A stretch of 64,000 nucleotides of DNA from Holacanthus passer (lineage: Eukaryota > Chordata > Actinopteri > Pomacanthidae), in the NCBI GenBank assembly GCA_025331565.1, contig JAFREQ010000079.1, positions 2,232,001-2,296,000 of the forward strand, read 5' to 3'. The notes beneath the pieces are model-generated. The model saw nothing but the letters and a program-made list of their open reading frames with translations. It searched no databases and was not told the origin of the DNA. Of the stretch, positions 11,474 through 22,355 are shown piece after piece. Numbering within the stretch: the stretch's first letter is position 1; the number at the start of each line of letters is the position of its first letter. The position numbers and the translations under genes are program-made.

Positions 11474-13016
11474 CTGAAACAAGGAAGAGAGAAAAGAAAA
11501 GCGACAAAACATCTGAACTGAGAGGGACACGCAGACAGATGCAAGGACAAAAGACAAGTCAATCTCCAGAAAAAGTGAATGAATTTAGAGAAAGACAAAG
11601 GGTAGACAAGTGGAACTATTAAGAGGGGGGTGGGGGGGAAAGTGAATGACAAACCACAAAAACTCTCACCCTTCAAAAGCTAAGGAAAGGCAGCAAGAAG
11701 GCGTCAGAGAGGGATGAGGAGAGGAAGGAGGGAGGAGAAGAAGACGACAGCAACTGAGCTCTGCAGGGGGTTTAACCAACCTAATTACAGTTTAATCACA
11801 GAGACTCGGAATCTGGAGCAGCTGACACACACACACACACACAAGAGGCACACATCCACTCACACACATGTGCAACCGCTCACAGCTCACTCCAGTGACA
11901 ACATTTCACAGATGAGATGGAAGTTGCAATGTCAGACAGATTACTTTAACAGCACAAAAAAAAAAAAAAAAAAAAAAAGCAGAATCTCTGAGAGGAGCTG
12001 CGGCAATGACAGAATAAAAGAATGTATGTTGTTTCAGTAATTATGGAGGAGGAGAGAATTTCCCTCCCCCTTAGCGAGATATGGAATGATCTGAGCCTGG
12101 AAAGCTGCGAAGGCCGTCTCTCATCCTTTTACGAAGATCTTCAAAGCCGTGTCATTATCTGGGGAGATGTGCTACTACCCAGGTTTGATTCTTTAGTCGG
12201 GCTTAGGTTGAAAACTCACGAGGTGGAATCCGCCTTTGAAAAGACGTACAGGTAGATTTTTTTAAAGATAACGCAAGTGTAGCGTAATGCCTGCCGCAGC
12301 CTGATCCCCATGCACGCCAATCTTCCGTTGGGTTATTTTTAAACGCCAATATCGTGGGCCAACATGGCGCCCTGTCTGCGCCAACATATGAGGGAGTATT
12401 TTCAAAAGAGTACATCTTACCAGGCTGCATGCTGTTTGGAAACAAAGACTCAGTATTATGTGGCGAGTAAGTCATGCTTCATTTTTTAACACAAAGCTGA
12501 TGCATAAGGAGAATTTTATCAGAAAATATGAAGTGTCTGTTATTAGATTAGACTTTGCCCGTATGCAATGGTTTATTATTAGATTGCTCTCTTGTTTCTT
12601 ATGAGCGAATCTAGCTAGCAGAGTGATGTGGAGGCTTGGTAACATTTTTAGAGAGCACTTTCAGCCTGCTCTGTTCTCTTTCTGCAAGGACAGAAGGTCT
12701 CCCTCACACCCAGTGTGATGTGATGTGATTTGATGTGAAGTGCGTATGCCACTTTGTGCCTGTGTGCATGCACGCGCTTCACCCTGTCTGTGTGAATGCG
12801 TCAGGATGTGTGTGTTTTCGTTGTGTGTGTGCGTAAAGGTGTTAAAGTGTTGCCTGGCTGGTCTGTGAATCAGAGCAGAGAGTGTTGCCGGGGCATTCTA
12901 TCAGACCTCTTATTCCCCCCTAATTTTACTTTGATAGCCAATCTGGACCTTTGTGTATGTGTGTGTGAGTGTGTGTGTGTGCGTGTGTGTGTGTGTGTAG
13001 TTAGAGCGTGACTTAC
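11474..13016 (-). other. efna2: efna2 intron 3
   Basis: This 1543 bp intron lies between the GTAAGT donor of exon 3 and the TTGTTTCAG acceptor of exon 4. It contains a poly(A) run on the plus strand at 11956-11978, CA-rich patches near 11820-11870, a TG-rich block at 12950-13000, and a non-repetitive segment at about 12040-12480 with many CpGs and open frames on both strands (see findings). No other gene is recognised. Confidence 0.9.
12957..13000. repeat. interrupted (TG)n tract beside the exon 3 donor
   Basis: TG repeats with GA and GC interruptions on the plus strand. On the efna2 sense strand this is a CA-rich tract starting about 20 nt after the exon 3 splice donor. Confidence 0.9.
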
Positions 13017-13082
13017 CTGGAGGTCTGACATACACCTTCAGCTTTAGACATGCTCGCCCCACATGGTTTGGATGAGGAGACG
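13017..13082 (-). CDS. efna2: efna2 exon 3: last RBD strand and membrane-proximal stalk
   Basis: This 66 bp exon, on its own too short to stand out as an open frame, was found by looking for the phase-matched continuation of exon 2. Joined to exon 2 it reads a serine and then 21 residues containing the fourth conserved cysteine (GRACLKL) and KVYVRP, which matches the C-terminal edge of the ephrin-A2 receptor-binding domain. The acceptor is a T-rich tract ending in TTACAG. The donor is a perfect GTAAGT after CCAG. With exon 2 this completes the four cysteines that form the two disulfides known in ephrins. A (CA)n tract on the sense strand begins about 20 nt into the next intron. Confidence 0.94.
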
Positions 13083-13408
13083 CTGTAAAAAAGCAGAGAG
13101 ATTGAAAGAGGAGATTAGCTGAGAGATAAAGCGATTTGTGCTGCTGATTGCACTCATGGAGTAATTGAAAACATTTAATAAAAGTGTAAAAATGTTTTTC
13201 TGTCTCTGGGCGCTGTGAGGCTTATTATCAGGTGGGCGGTTGGACTGGGAGTTCACACAGACAGTAGTGTAACCACGGCCTGAGGCAAAAATTAGATATG
13301 CTATTAAATCCCACAGCACTTCTTCTCTCTGCATTATTGTTGTCTTCAAGTAAACAAATTAAACACAATTTTTTTAGTAATATGTGCCATATAAACAATA
13401 AGACAGGG

Positions 13409-13813
13409 CCTCGACATTAAAAGATGGCAGTATTCCATATTTTCTTGTTGTAAACAAATCCCACGAAAGGACAAAACAAACATTGACATGATCCTACACA
13501 CGAGCATTTACTGTATAGCCAAGGGACAGGTTCCTTCATTCCTTCCTTTGAATATTCTCTCTTGAGCATCAAATGTATCCACAACAAAAAATAGTCCCCA
13601 ATAAATGTACTATTTACTTCTGGTTGAGCAACATTTGGTCAAATCTGTGCCCTAAATTCTTATGCCTTTTAAAAGATAAAATTATATATGTGTGTATATA
13701 TGACCTGTTTTTAAAGATTTATGTCTTCAGTCAGAATGAATGGTTTTGGGGCTGAGTGTCTTTTCACGGGATTTGTTGACAATAAAAAATAGAATAAATA
13801 ATGATGCAGGACC
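13409..13813. mobile_element. long-TIR MITE, family E copy 1 (intron 2 of efna2)
   Basis: The left arm near 13431 reads TATTCCATATTTTCTTGTTG followed by AAACAAATCCCACGAAAGGAC. The right arm, reading inward from 13796, reads TATTCTATTTTTTATTGTC followed by AACAAATCCCGTGAAAAGAC. These form an imperfect inverted repeat of about 45-70 bp. The same arms occur at 19376-19890 and 60115-60636. No transposase frame. Exact ends and target duplication are not resolved. Confidence 0.7.
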
Positions 13814-14499
13814 CAATAATAAATACCTTTATCTGTTCAGCTGAAATTGTAATTTAGTGGCAGCTGTTGTTAAATTATTTAAATTATTAACCCAAACCAT
13901 GTGACCACAGTGATCCTGGGTCCCCACAACAGAGAGACACCAAACCTCAACCTGATCCAACCCAATTATTTTAAGTCAGTTCGTACAAACATATGAGAAA
14001 CACACTACATAACAAGGTAAAAACGCAGATGAAATAATTACACTGCACACTTTGTTCATTGACTAATTTTTACATAAATGTGCAGACTTTTGCCGACGTT
14101 TCTTCTTGTTCACTGGGAAATTTGTACAGCGACAAAACACACCTACAAAACTGTAATTAGCTTCTAACAAACATGTCAGAGATGGTTAATCAGGGGTAGG
14201 TATTTTAAAGCAAGGAGGGTGTTCACTAATTTCTTATGACTTGACATTAATGTAGTCATTAAATGCAGCCCATTACTTTCTAGATGACATTTATTGCTTC
14301 GAGCAGTTGGAGAGTTTCTTCTATTACGTCCTTTAAAATTCTCTTAAACCCATGCGCCCAAGCTTGTGAACTCCCGTAAACACACTGAGCACTTCAGGCA
14401 ATGTAAACAAGTCTGTGAGGGATCGGCCTGCGCGCCGCGATTCAGTCACACTCGCATTCATACCTAAGGGGAATACCGGCTCTCAAATCGGCCTGACTT

Positions 14500-14606
14500 G
14501 AATGTCTTTGGAAAGGGGAAGGAAATCCATGCAAATTCCCCACAGACGCAGGTCCCTCTTGCCGTGAGGTGACAGTGCTAACCGCTGAGCCACTGTGCTG
14601 CCCTGG
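14500..14606 (-). repeat. tRNA-derived SINE-like fragment
   Basis: On the minus strand it begins GGCAGCACAGTGGCTCAGCG, then GTTAGCACTGTCACCTCAC, then GCAAGAGGGACCTG. This is the tRNA-like head of a very abundant vertebrate interspersed repeat, with an A-box-like TGGCTCAGCGG. The B-box segment (GGTTCGAATCC in intact copies) is missing: the sequence jumps to GGGGAATTTGCATG. Confidence 0.65.
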
Positions 14607-17589
14607 CTGAATGCCAAAAAAAAATGAGAAAATGTTAAAAAGTTACTGCGATTCAAACTTCAAAGTAGAGTAAATGAAATTGAATCTGGGTTTTTAGTCC
14701 CACCTCACTCTGATGTGAAATAGAGCTGGAGACCTTAGACGAGATGGCGACCAACTCTCTGAGCGCTCACGCATGCAGACGCGTGCACGCACCCACACAC
14801 GTACGAGGATGTGCGAAAAGCACGCGCACACACGCCGGTGCTTGCGAGCGTGCGCGTGGAGACCTATTGGCCTGCTCCCTTGAGGAAATCCGCATAGCCG
14901 GAGCCCACAGTGACCCCAGAGAGGACCATCATCAAGATCCGCAGCGCACAGGAAATAAATCTGACCCCTCATCTGCCCTCTCCTCCCCTTCTTTCTGCCC
15001 ACCACTCCTCCCTCCATCCTTCTCTCTGCCCTTCGCCTCCTTTACCCTTTCATGGCTTCCCTATAGGCCACTGCCTTTGCCTCAAGTTTCTTCAAATCAC
15101 GCACCTATGGTCCCACCTGGTCCCCTATGAAGCTTTGTATCGAGCTTTCTCTCCTGTTGTGTGTCTTTGTTTCAGGTTCCCTACTGCTTCACTGACAAAT
15201 GGCAACATTGGGGAAGAAAGGGAGTGGAGAAGCGGAGAAGAGGATAGATATACCACTTCTACACTATACCCCTCCACCCCCACCCGTTCCCTTTCTCCAC
15301 GTCCTCCAAAAATGCTCACTTTTGTCATTTTTAAAAAAAAGTCTTATCAGCTCTCGCGGCGCCTCTGTTTCCCAGCACATCCACAATCCAACGTCTCCTG
15401 AAAACCCATTCAAAATCACTCAACCTCATCAGTTGGCAGCTGGGAGAAGTAAGGGGTGGAGCGGACCTGTCAACATGTCAACCACATGACAAATACACAC
15501 ACCGACGTGCACACACGGGCACACACTCACACAGGTCTGGCCACAGATTGCCATCAGAGATCGATGAGTTTTACTTGGTGAAGTGAAGAGAAAATGCACG
15601 CACAAACACACACTCATCGGAAGGGCTGGTTGGTTAAAACTGTCAACATGCCTTCGTTCCACATCAGCACTGACCTGTAAGTGTGTGTGTGACTCTGTGT
15701 GTGTGTGTTTGTATGTGCATGTGAGAGACAAAAAACGTGTGTGGTTGTCAGTCAAGATGATGGACATGGCCTTTCACGGACTCACAATCGCTTGACAACT
15801 GACCCCACAACCAGCCTGCTTCCCCCCACAACACACACACACACACACACTCCGATCTTGTGGAATACACACTACCCTCAGGGGTCCCAGAAACACAATA
15901 CTATAGTCAGCAACTATACAACTCTGGAGGGGCCCTGTCCATCCTTACATGAGACTGAAAACAAAAGAGTGTGTGTTTGTGTGTGTGTGTGTGCCGACTG
16001 GGAAAAGTGCAGTAGGACATCGGGTGGCTGTTATCTTCGCCTCTTTAGCTCTCTGACTCTCGCCTGCTGTGTCTTTGTGTCAGTGCAGACAACAGACTGT
16101 GCCAAAGGAATATTTGCAAATACTTAGTACTGATTTTTAAAAGTTGCTCTAAAGACAAACAGTGTCGGAGTCAATACATTATTTTGATCTTGTTATCTTT
16201 CAGTAATTCAGTAGTGTATATTTTGGTTAAAGTGATTGCATAACGTTAGAAAATTGTTCTGCATTTGAAATAAAATCGGATGCTACGATAAATTGAATAA
16301 ACCTTTAATTTAAGGTGCTTTTTTTCCTTCTTTCCTTTCACTGTCTGAACGAGGAGAAAATCACTATAAGGTCAGAATCACCGTCCAAGGACAAAAACTC
16401 AACAAAGAACTATGTCACACTCGCATGCCGGCCTGAAATTGGCGGCAGAGTACCCTCATCCCATTATGGGTCATGGTGAGAATGCATCATCTCCTGCTAA
16501 AAAGGTTAAGGTCAGTTTCCAGCCAACTGTGCAGCGGTAACACGAGGAGAAATGATGAGACCTGTGCCTGACTGCATCCAGGCGGAAATACCAACAAGAC
16601 CGACGTAGAATATCTTTGTGATAAATTCTGAACTAGATGCAAGGAAAGGTTTGACTTTTAAGCAGAGAAATTAGTAAATACAAAAGGATTCATTTTCCCA
16701 ACACCACTGACTAATGTGTCCTTTTCAAAAGCTGGATTCTAAGAAAGTGTTGCTGAGTTTGCACCCTTCAACTGGTCACCACATGGCGGCTCGAGCCTGT
16801 CCGCATCAGACAAACAACAGAAGAAATTGTTTTGCTCAAACGCTCCGCGCATACATTTTCCTGAAACGTGACCTCTTGTGATTGTGTGAATTATGACTCT
16901 CCTCTCTCAGAATCACAATCCTTTTCGTTCCACATACTGCCCCAGCTGGTCTGTGGATTCAAACAGGCAAATGTCCTGTCACAAGCAGCTCTTTCAGCCC
17001 CCGCACAGAGAAAGTGGCACTTCTCCGTGCGGCGCCAGAAAGTTTGGACATTGACAGTGAAGCTTTTGAAAGTCAATTTAATGTGCTTTTCTGTGATTAC
17101 CAACTGATCTTGCTCTTAACTGTCCGGATGCGGTAAATCTATCCCACCCATCTGGCACACCGAGCAGCTGAAAACAATGTTTAAGAGTAATTTGAAGCTA
17201 CTATTTGTCCCATGCCTGGTGGGGGAATGATAGCTTTTTAACTCTGTTCAGAAAAACAGTCTCAGGGGGCAAGGCCCATCTGTGATACTAATACATCACT
17301 TGTTGGAGTGAGGAGAAACATCAATACAGCTAATATAAAAATGATTACAAACTACGCCTGGTGACATTTTTACCACTTTGCTGAGCACACCACTTATGAT
17401 CTCAACAGAAGAACGGAGCTGCACCAAGAAATAAAGAGAGTGAGAGAGAGAGTAGGGCGAGCGAGCGAGAGAGGGAAGGTGTACTTATGCACGCCTGTGG
17501 GTGTGCGAGCGACATGGTGGGCTGTGTTTGAGAACTCTCTCAATCAACTGCTGTTGATTGCATATTTACATATCGTTTACAAATGCATA

Positions 17590-17700
17590 CTGAACAGAAG
17601 CGTGGCTAACACGCAAACACAGGCACACGCACGCTCGCACGCACACGACCAACAGACAAACACCCTTCACCTGCACGCACACACACACAAACACACACTG
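17590..17700. repeat. CA-rich tract beside the exon 2 donor
   Basis: Interrupted ACAC/GCAC repeats on the plus strand. They are TG-rich on the efna2 sense strand and begin about 20 nt after the exon 2 splice donor. Confidence 0.85.
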
Positions 17701-17717
17701 CCTGGCTGATAACCCAC

Positions 17718-18010
17718 AGATGTAGTAGTACTCGTGTCCAGGCCTGAACTCGAAGCCCAGGGAGAAGGGGGTGAAGAGCTGGAACTTCTCTGAGAAGCGC
17801 AGGGGCCCGTCAGGACCGCTGGGACGGTTGCACTCCCAGCGCTTGAAGCCACGCATCCTGTGCTGGCAGGAAGTGTAGCCCTCGTGGTTGACCATGAACA
17901 GGATGTAGCGCTCCATGCGCCCGTGGGACGGGGGACCCTCGTAGTAAGGACAGTAGATGTCCAGATAGTCGTTAATGTTCACTGCCACCCTGTACTCTCC
18001 GTGCCAGAAC
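17718..18010 (-). CDS. efna2: efna2 exon 2: ephrin receptor-binding domain
   Basis: This 293 bp internal exon holds 97 complete codons plus one base at each end. It encodes most of the extracellular ephrin RBD, a cupredoxin-like beta barrel. Visible landmarks (numbered within the exon) are NINDYLDIYCP around residues 11-21, the cysteines at 20, 48 and 60, the family signature GFKRWECNRP at 54-63, and the Eph-binding G-H loop region FQLFTPFSLGFEFRPG at 76-91, which is fully conserved. The acceptor is a strong pyrimidine tract ending in TTGCAG before 18010. The donor is GTGGGT after position 17718, preceded by CT rather than AG, so it is weaker than consensus. No N-glycosylation sequon is seen in this exon. 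In the family that site lies in exon 1. The plus-strand open frame here is only the antisense shadow. Confidence 0.97.
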
Positions 18011-19375
18011 CTGCAAGACACAGAGGAGACAGAAAATTTAAGTTTCTTCATCAGAGAAAAAAGAATCTGACTCCAGTTTTTCATCGCTCTCAAAGCACTA
18101 ACACAGACATACAGCTAAGAAGATGAACAATAAATTCTGAACAAATAAAGATAAGGGATGGTGGAGAATAAAGAATAGTCAGGACTGTAATGCACACTCA
18201 GATGTGAAAAGATGTAAAGAGCATATGTAAAAATCACCAAGACCAATAACGTAAATAAAAGTCTATATATAAGTCAAGTATTCACAATAGAAATCATCAC
18301 AAACAGGCTCAAGAATGTGCAGAGAATCAGTGGGCAGAGGTGAGAAGCCTTCAGGAGCAGTTTCCTTTTGAGAAAACCCCCAATGCATATTCTACAATAC
18401 TATAAATATTTACTATTTATATTGGATTTCTGTATGATGGAACAGCATAAAGGAAATTCTGGTAAATGTTCACTTGATGCAGTCATGCTGTACTTTTATA
18501 ATATGAAATCGTATGACTGATGTTAGGAAATTTTTGCACATTTCCACAGGAAAATCCGCGGTCACAGTCCACAGAAGTGCAACCCTTAGAGATGCCACGA
18601 GTTGCTCAAGGACACTTCAACAAATGCTCTCTGATAGAGGGTCTTCATACCACCTGAGTCATGGCAGTTTAAAGCAAAAACATCCTAGAGGGCGTTTTTT
18701 TACTTATTCAATAAACAAGAGAAGGCCAGAAAAATCAATAAAAAATCCCTCTGGTTACGGCCAAAGTTGGAAAAGTAACCGATTTTATTTTAATAAAGCT
18801 CAGCGAGCTGTGCTTCACGGGAATTATTAGCATGTTTGGAATATCTCGTCTTTTTTTCCTTTTGAACGAGGCTTCTCGTATGATACTCGAGAGAAGTGGG
18901 TCATGTGATGGTAGAGAGCACACATTATTATCCCAACCCCTAAAGCAGTGTATAGAGGCGGCTGTGGTGAAATGTCCACTTAGTTCGGTACACATACGGA
19001 TCACTGGGGTTGGCATGATGAATGGAAGTGGGTCAGGGGTTAGTGAAGAAGAAATATTAGTATACACACACACACACTGTAGTGGATTTATGTTGTTGTA
19101 ATATTCCTTGTGATATTCCTGCTTCTGGCACCGAGTCAAAGAGCTTGTGAAATAATTGAAGGTAACATATGGAAATACATAAGATGGCGCTTGAAAGCAG
19201 TTGGTGAGTCCCCTTTTCACCAGGGCTCTGCAAAGCAGTCGCAGTTACATTAAAACCATATGGCCGCATGCATAATACAGGCTCTATTTGTGTTTATGTT
19301 TTGGTGCCAATGTTGCTTCAATGGGAACTGAACTTCTGTTTACAGTCTTGAAGTCAGTGGAGTGAAACCGTCTCT

Positions 19376-19890
19376 CTTAAAGGATCAGGCTGCCGATATT
19401 CTATATTTTTGTTATTGCCAACAAAAGCCATTAAAAGACCAAATCCAACAATATTTAGTCTGTCTCTCCACACTCCATGATGTCTCTGTCTTGTCTGTGG
19501 CTCTCTCATTTATTCTAAATCTTTAAAAAGATGAACGCACACACAATTATATTTCTTTAAACAGCCGGGCTTTGTAGTTTTTAGCAAGTGTTATTTTCAG
19601 CGGCGGATTAACACATTTGTGCTCTAGTGAGTGTTTATTGCAGCAGGATGGTGCATTTAAATCCACTCGAATCAAACCGCTTATTGTTATGAATTTCACC
19701 CAGTGCAAAACTGTGGCTCATTTATGTGTTTTAAGTCGTGTTTGGACAACAAGGAACGTCTTTGCACAAAGGAATAAGCTACTGTATATCTGCCTTTAGG
19801 CGACACAGGCAACTTGTTAGTAGAATCAATTCATTGTTGGTTTTGGTCTCGACACAGGATTACAATAAGAACAATATGGAATGTCAACTT
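19376..19890. mobile_element. long-TIR MITE, family E copy 2
   Basis: The left arm has GATATTCTATATTTTTGTTA and then GCCAACAAAAGCC and AAAAGACCAAATCCAACAAT. The right arm (GTTGGTTTTGGTCTCGACAC through ATGGAATGTCAAC) is its approximate inverse. The interior block with CAGCGGCGGATTAACACATT and CACAAAGGAATAAGCT is shared with the 60 kb copy. Confidence 0.7.
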
Positions 19891-20129
19891 ATTCTTGGAA
19901 ACTTGCAAAAATATGCTGGAGATTCTCATGTTTACAATATGACACCTTCATTTTTAATTTATATCGTCTATGAGCAAAAGCTGAGCGTGATCAATCAATA
20001 TTTCACTTCTATTGCTTGTTTAAGCACAAGTCGTAAAATAAATACGCATTTTGTTTCATGCATAATTTTTGCTTTCATATCGGCACCCCTCTGTGAGAAA
20101 ATACAATACATCAGTATGATTTAAATATT

Positions 20130-20660
20130 TTATGTTGCAGATATTTTATTTACTAGCACTCCATAAATAATACGTCCCAAGGGGATGGCTCGATAATCTT
20201 TTTGTTTTAGCATCTATAACGACCCATTCTAGATTCAAGTTTCACTTTGAGACATTCTCCAGCAAACCGTCGAGCATTTTGGAGGCTGTTTGAAATTCAT
20301 CAGTGTAATATCAAATCTCTTCGCGGGCACGTGCACGAGTCTGGGTCTGCGGCGGCCACTTCTTCCGGCGCTCCTCATTAGCATCGCCACGGCTGCGATC
20401 AATTTAATTTCAAACGCACCTCTGCAAATACATTTAAAATTCAGCTGCCGCGCGTTATCAAATCTTGTTTCTCGAAGCTCGGTAAATTTGAGTCGCGGGA
20501 AAATGTCTTCAATCAAACGAGCATAAACAAACCCAGTTGTCGGGCAATCTCGACGTCTCAGATGGCGCGCACGCACCACGCAGACTGAGCTTTTTAAACA
20601 AATTCATCATTTTCTCCCTCACCTTGGCAGTAATTGATTGCCTGGAATGAAGACATTTTG
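20130..20660. promoter_or_regulatory. candidate conserved regulatory element, intron 1
   Basis: Non-repetitive sequence with CpGs retained inside an AT-rich, microsatellite-laden intron. Recognition-like words include CACGTG (20328-20333), CAGCTG (20442-20447), CTCATTAGC, TCAATTTAATTT and TTTATTTAC-type sites. Short frames on both strands look coincidental. The enhancer reading is inference and needs cross-species alignment. Confidence 0.35.
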
Positions 20661-20919
20661 GTCTAAGCACTTTTGGTTAGTGGGATATTTAGCTTTGGGA
20701 CAAATTATCCCTATAACGGCAGTCCTATCTCTCTCCCAGAGGGCAAATCAGGAAGTGAGTTAGATGTGAAATGAGCGCCTTCATGCTTCGGTGCCCTATC
20801 AGAGCGAGTTTTGCAGGTTCTAAAGGGATCCTTGAACAGATCATTTAGAGGCATTGATCCACTGGGGAGCTCCTCTCGGCTCTCTCTGCTCCCAATCAAC
20901 TCTGATTAACAACTAAAGG

Positions 20920-21190
20920 GGAAAGGCAGAGAGAGAGAAAGGGGGAGAGATGCACAGAATGAGAATAAAAGGGCTGAAAGGAAAGAACAGAAGGGAGGGA
21001 GAGGGAGAGAAAAAGGTAGGGGAGGAATGGAGATACGTGCGGAATGAGCACAAAAGGAAGGGAGAGTGGGATAATGAGAATGAATGCGATGAGAGTAAAA
21101 CGAGACAGAAAGAAAAGGAGGAAGAAAGAAAGAGCAGAAGAGGAGGAGGAGGAGGAGGAGGCCAGCTGGAGGAAGAGCAGATGGAGGAGG
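20920..21190 (+). repeat. polypurine tract
   Basis: About 270 bp of strongly GA-biased sequence on the plus strand, including GGA triplet runs near 21140-21165. Frames over it are Glu/Arg/Lys-rich artefacts. Confidence 0.8.
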
Positions 21191-21355
21191 AGTTTTTCTG
21201 TCTTTCATTTCAATCTGTACATTTGTGGTTTTTCATCTGAGACAAATGTGCTTTGCCTATTGATTGCGCACTGATACATTTATGGATGACTACCATCTGA
21301 GCATTAGTACTTTGGGCATACAATGGAGTGTGTGTGGGTTTGCATGCCCGGAAGT

Positions 21356-21357
<2 letters not shown>

Positions 21358-21386
<29 letters not shown>
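21358..21386. repeat. (TG)n microsatellite
   Basis: About 14 uninterrupted TG units. Confidence 0.95.
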
Positions 21387-22087
21387 GCAGCTTGGTAAAG
21401 TGGGTCTCAATAAGTGAGGATGCTCAATCCAAGAAAGGGCTAATGTGCCAGGATACATTAGGTTATATTAAGCTGGGCTACTCTGCGCCCTGCCCTGCTC
21501 CTGTGACACTGTCTGCATCCCTAATACGCCCGGGCGAGAGGAAACTGTGTGTGCAGGTGCGTGTATGTGTGTGTGTGTGTGCATCCCTGCATCCCCTCCA
21601 CTCAGGCTGTGTGTCGTTTGGAATTAAACACACACGCTGCACCGGCCAAAAAGACATGAGAATGCACTCACGCTGACGGCGCGTCTCCTCCTCACAGAAC
21701 TTACTGTCGATAGTGTGTAGGCACCAGTGTGTCTTTCACTCAATGTGGATGTGAGCGTGATTGAACCTCAGAGTTTGCATATTAAATAAACCTGTTTCAC
21801 ATTACAACGATCTGTAAACTTTAGTCGAACGGATTTGCACAAAGTTGGTCGTCGTATGAGTCAGGTAGCAGTAAAGTGATACTTTTTGGAAGAAAGGAGA
21901 AATGAATTATACTTTAATTATTTTTGTAAATACTGGTTACTTATGTTGGACGGCAAAGCAAAATGGGAACATGGTATTCGGTGAAACCTATAATTATGTA
22001 CAGTACTGTACCCCAAAGGTGCAAAGTATTTACAAAAATAAATGGAATACAGTATAATTTATTTCTTCTTTCCTCTTAAATGATCAA

Positions 22088-22355
22088 TTGTTGCTCCCTT
22101 GGTCCCCGAGTTCTGTTTTCTTCCACTGTAGAGACGAGCTTTTCTGCTTTTTCTGCTGTCAACAAAGAGCGGTGAGAGTGAACAAAATCAGAAAAGTTGT
22201 GGGTCGGCAGCTAAACAATGAGATGAAACCCGCTATCAAGCCGAGTCAAATGATAATTTTCTGCAGATTCATCACTACAAGCGAAGCCTCTCACGATGCA
22301 CTTTGTCATTTGATATATTTTTATTATAAAAGTATTGATTATAGCTGCTTTAAAG
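22088..22355 (+). repeat. dispersed repeat, family F, copy 2
   Basis: Diverged copy of the repeat at 661-1085 in the same orientation, with the same block order and loss of the central part. It lies in the inferred intron 1 of efna2. Confidence 0.6.

Larger units (their letters stand above)
13083..17717 (-). other. efna2: efna2 intron 2
   Basis: This 4.6 kb intron lies between exon 2 and exon 3. It holds a long-TIR transposon copy (13409-13813), a tRNA-like SINE fragment (14500-14606), CpG- and CA/CG-dinucleotide-rich sequence at 14750-14870, a pyrimidine tract near 14980-15060, several short TG or CA tracts (15680-15720, 15830-15850, 15968-15992), and a CA-rich run at 17590-17700 beside the exon 2 donor. 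The open frames of 100-160 codons around 14700-16100 are low-complexity and antisense to one another. I do not regard them as genes. Confidence 0.88.
11349..18010 (-). other. efna2: efna2 gene, 3' portion (exons 2 to 4)
   Basis: This is the span of the ephrin-A2 orthologue from its exon 2 acceptor to its stop codon, transcribed leftwards. Three coding blocks join with matching phases. Exon 2 ends with one base of a serine codon, exon 3 supplies the other two and itself ends with one base, and exon 4 completes that codon as Asp. The joined reading frame is open from the exon 2 acceptor to TGA. The 293 bp and 66 bp internal exon lengths agree with the A-type ephrin structure as I recall it. The subtype call rests on GHEYYYI at the end of exon 2 (ephrin-A5 has GREYFYI), on KVYVRP in exon 3, and on a short tail with a YDSPEP motif where mammalian A2 has a similar YEAPEP. 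Known role of the family: cell-surface GPI-anchored ligands for EphA receptors in axon guidance, including retinotectal mapping, and in tissue boundary formation. Which teleost paralogue (a or b) this is cannot be told from sequence alone. Confidence 0.93.

Noticed and set aside
11040..11622. Plus-strand open frames of about 115 codons
   Set aside because: They are antisense to efna2 exon 4 and its 3' UTR. The length comes from GC-rich, stop-poor sequence.
14694..16127. Overlapping frames of 100-163 codons on both strands
   Set aside because: Low-complexity CA, CG and CT-rich sequence inside efna2 intron 2, with mutually antisense frames and no recognisable domains.
17860..18126. Plus-strand 88-codon frame over exon 2
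   Set aside because: Antisense shadow of the ephrin receptor-binding exon. No similarity of its own.
18735..19220. 161-codon minus-strand frame
   Set aside because: No similarity to any family I know, composition like the surrounding intron, and no plausible splice borders. It does not resemble ephrin exon 1.
20890..21240. Glu/Arg-rich frames suggesting a coiled-coil protein
   Set aside because: Pure consequence of a polypurine tract. The same appears antisense as Ser/Leu/Pro-rich.
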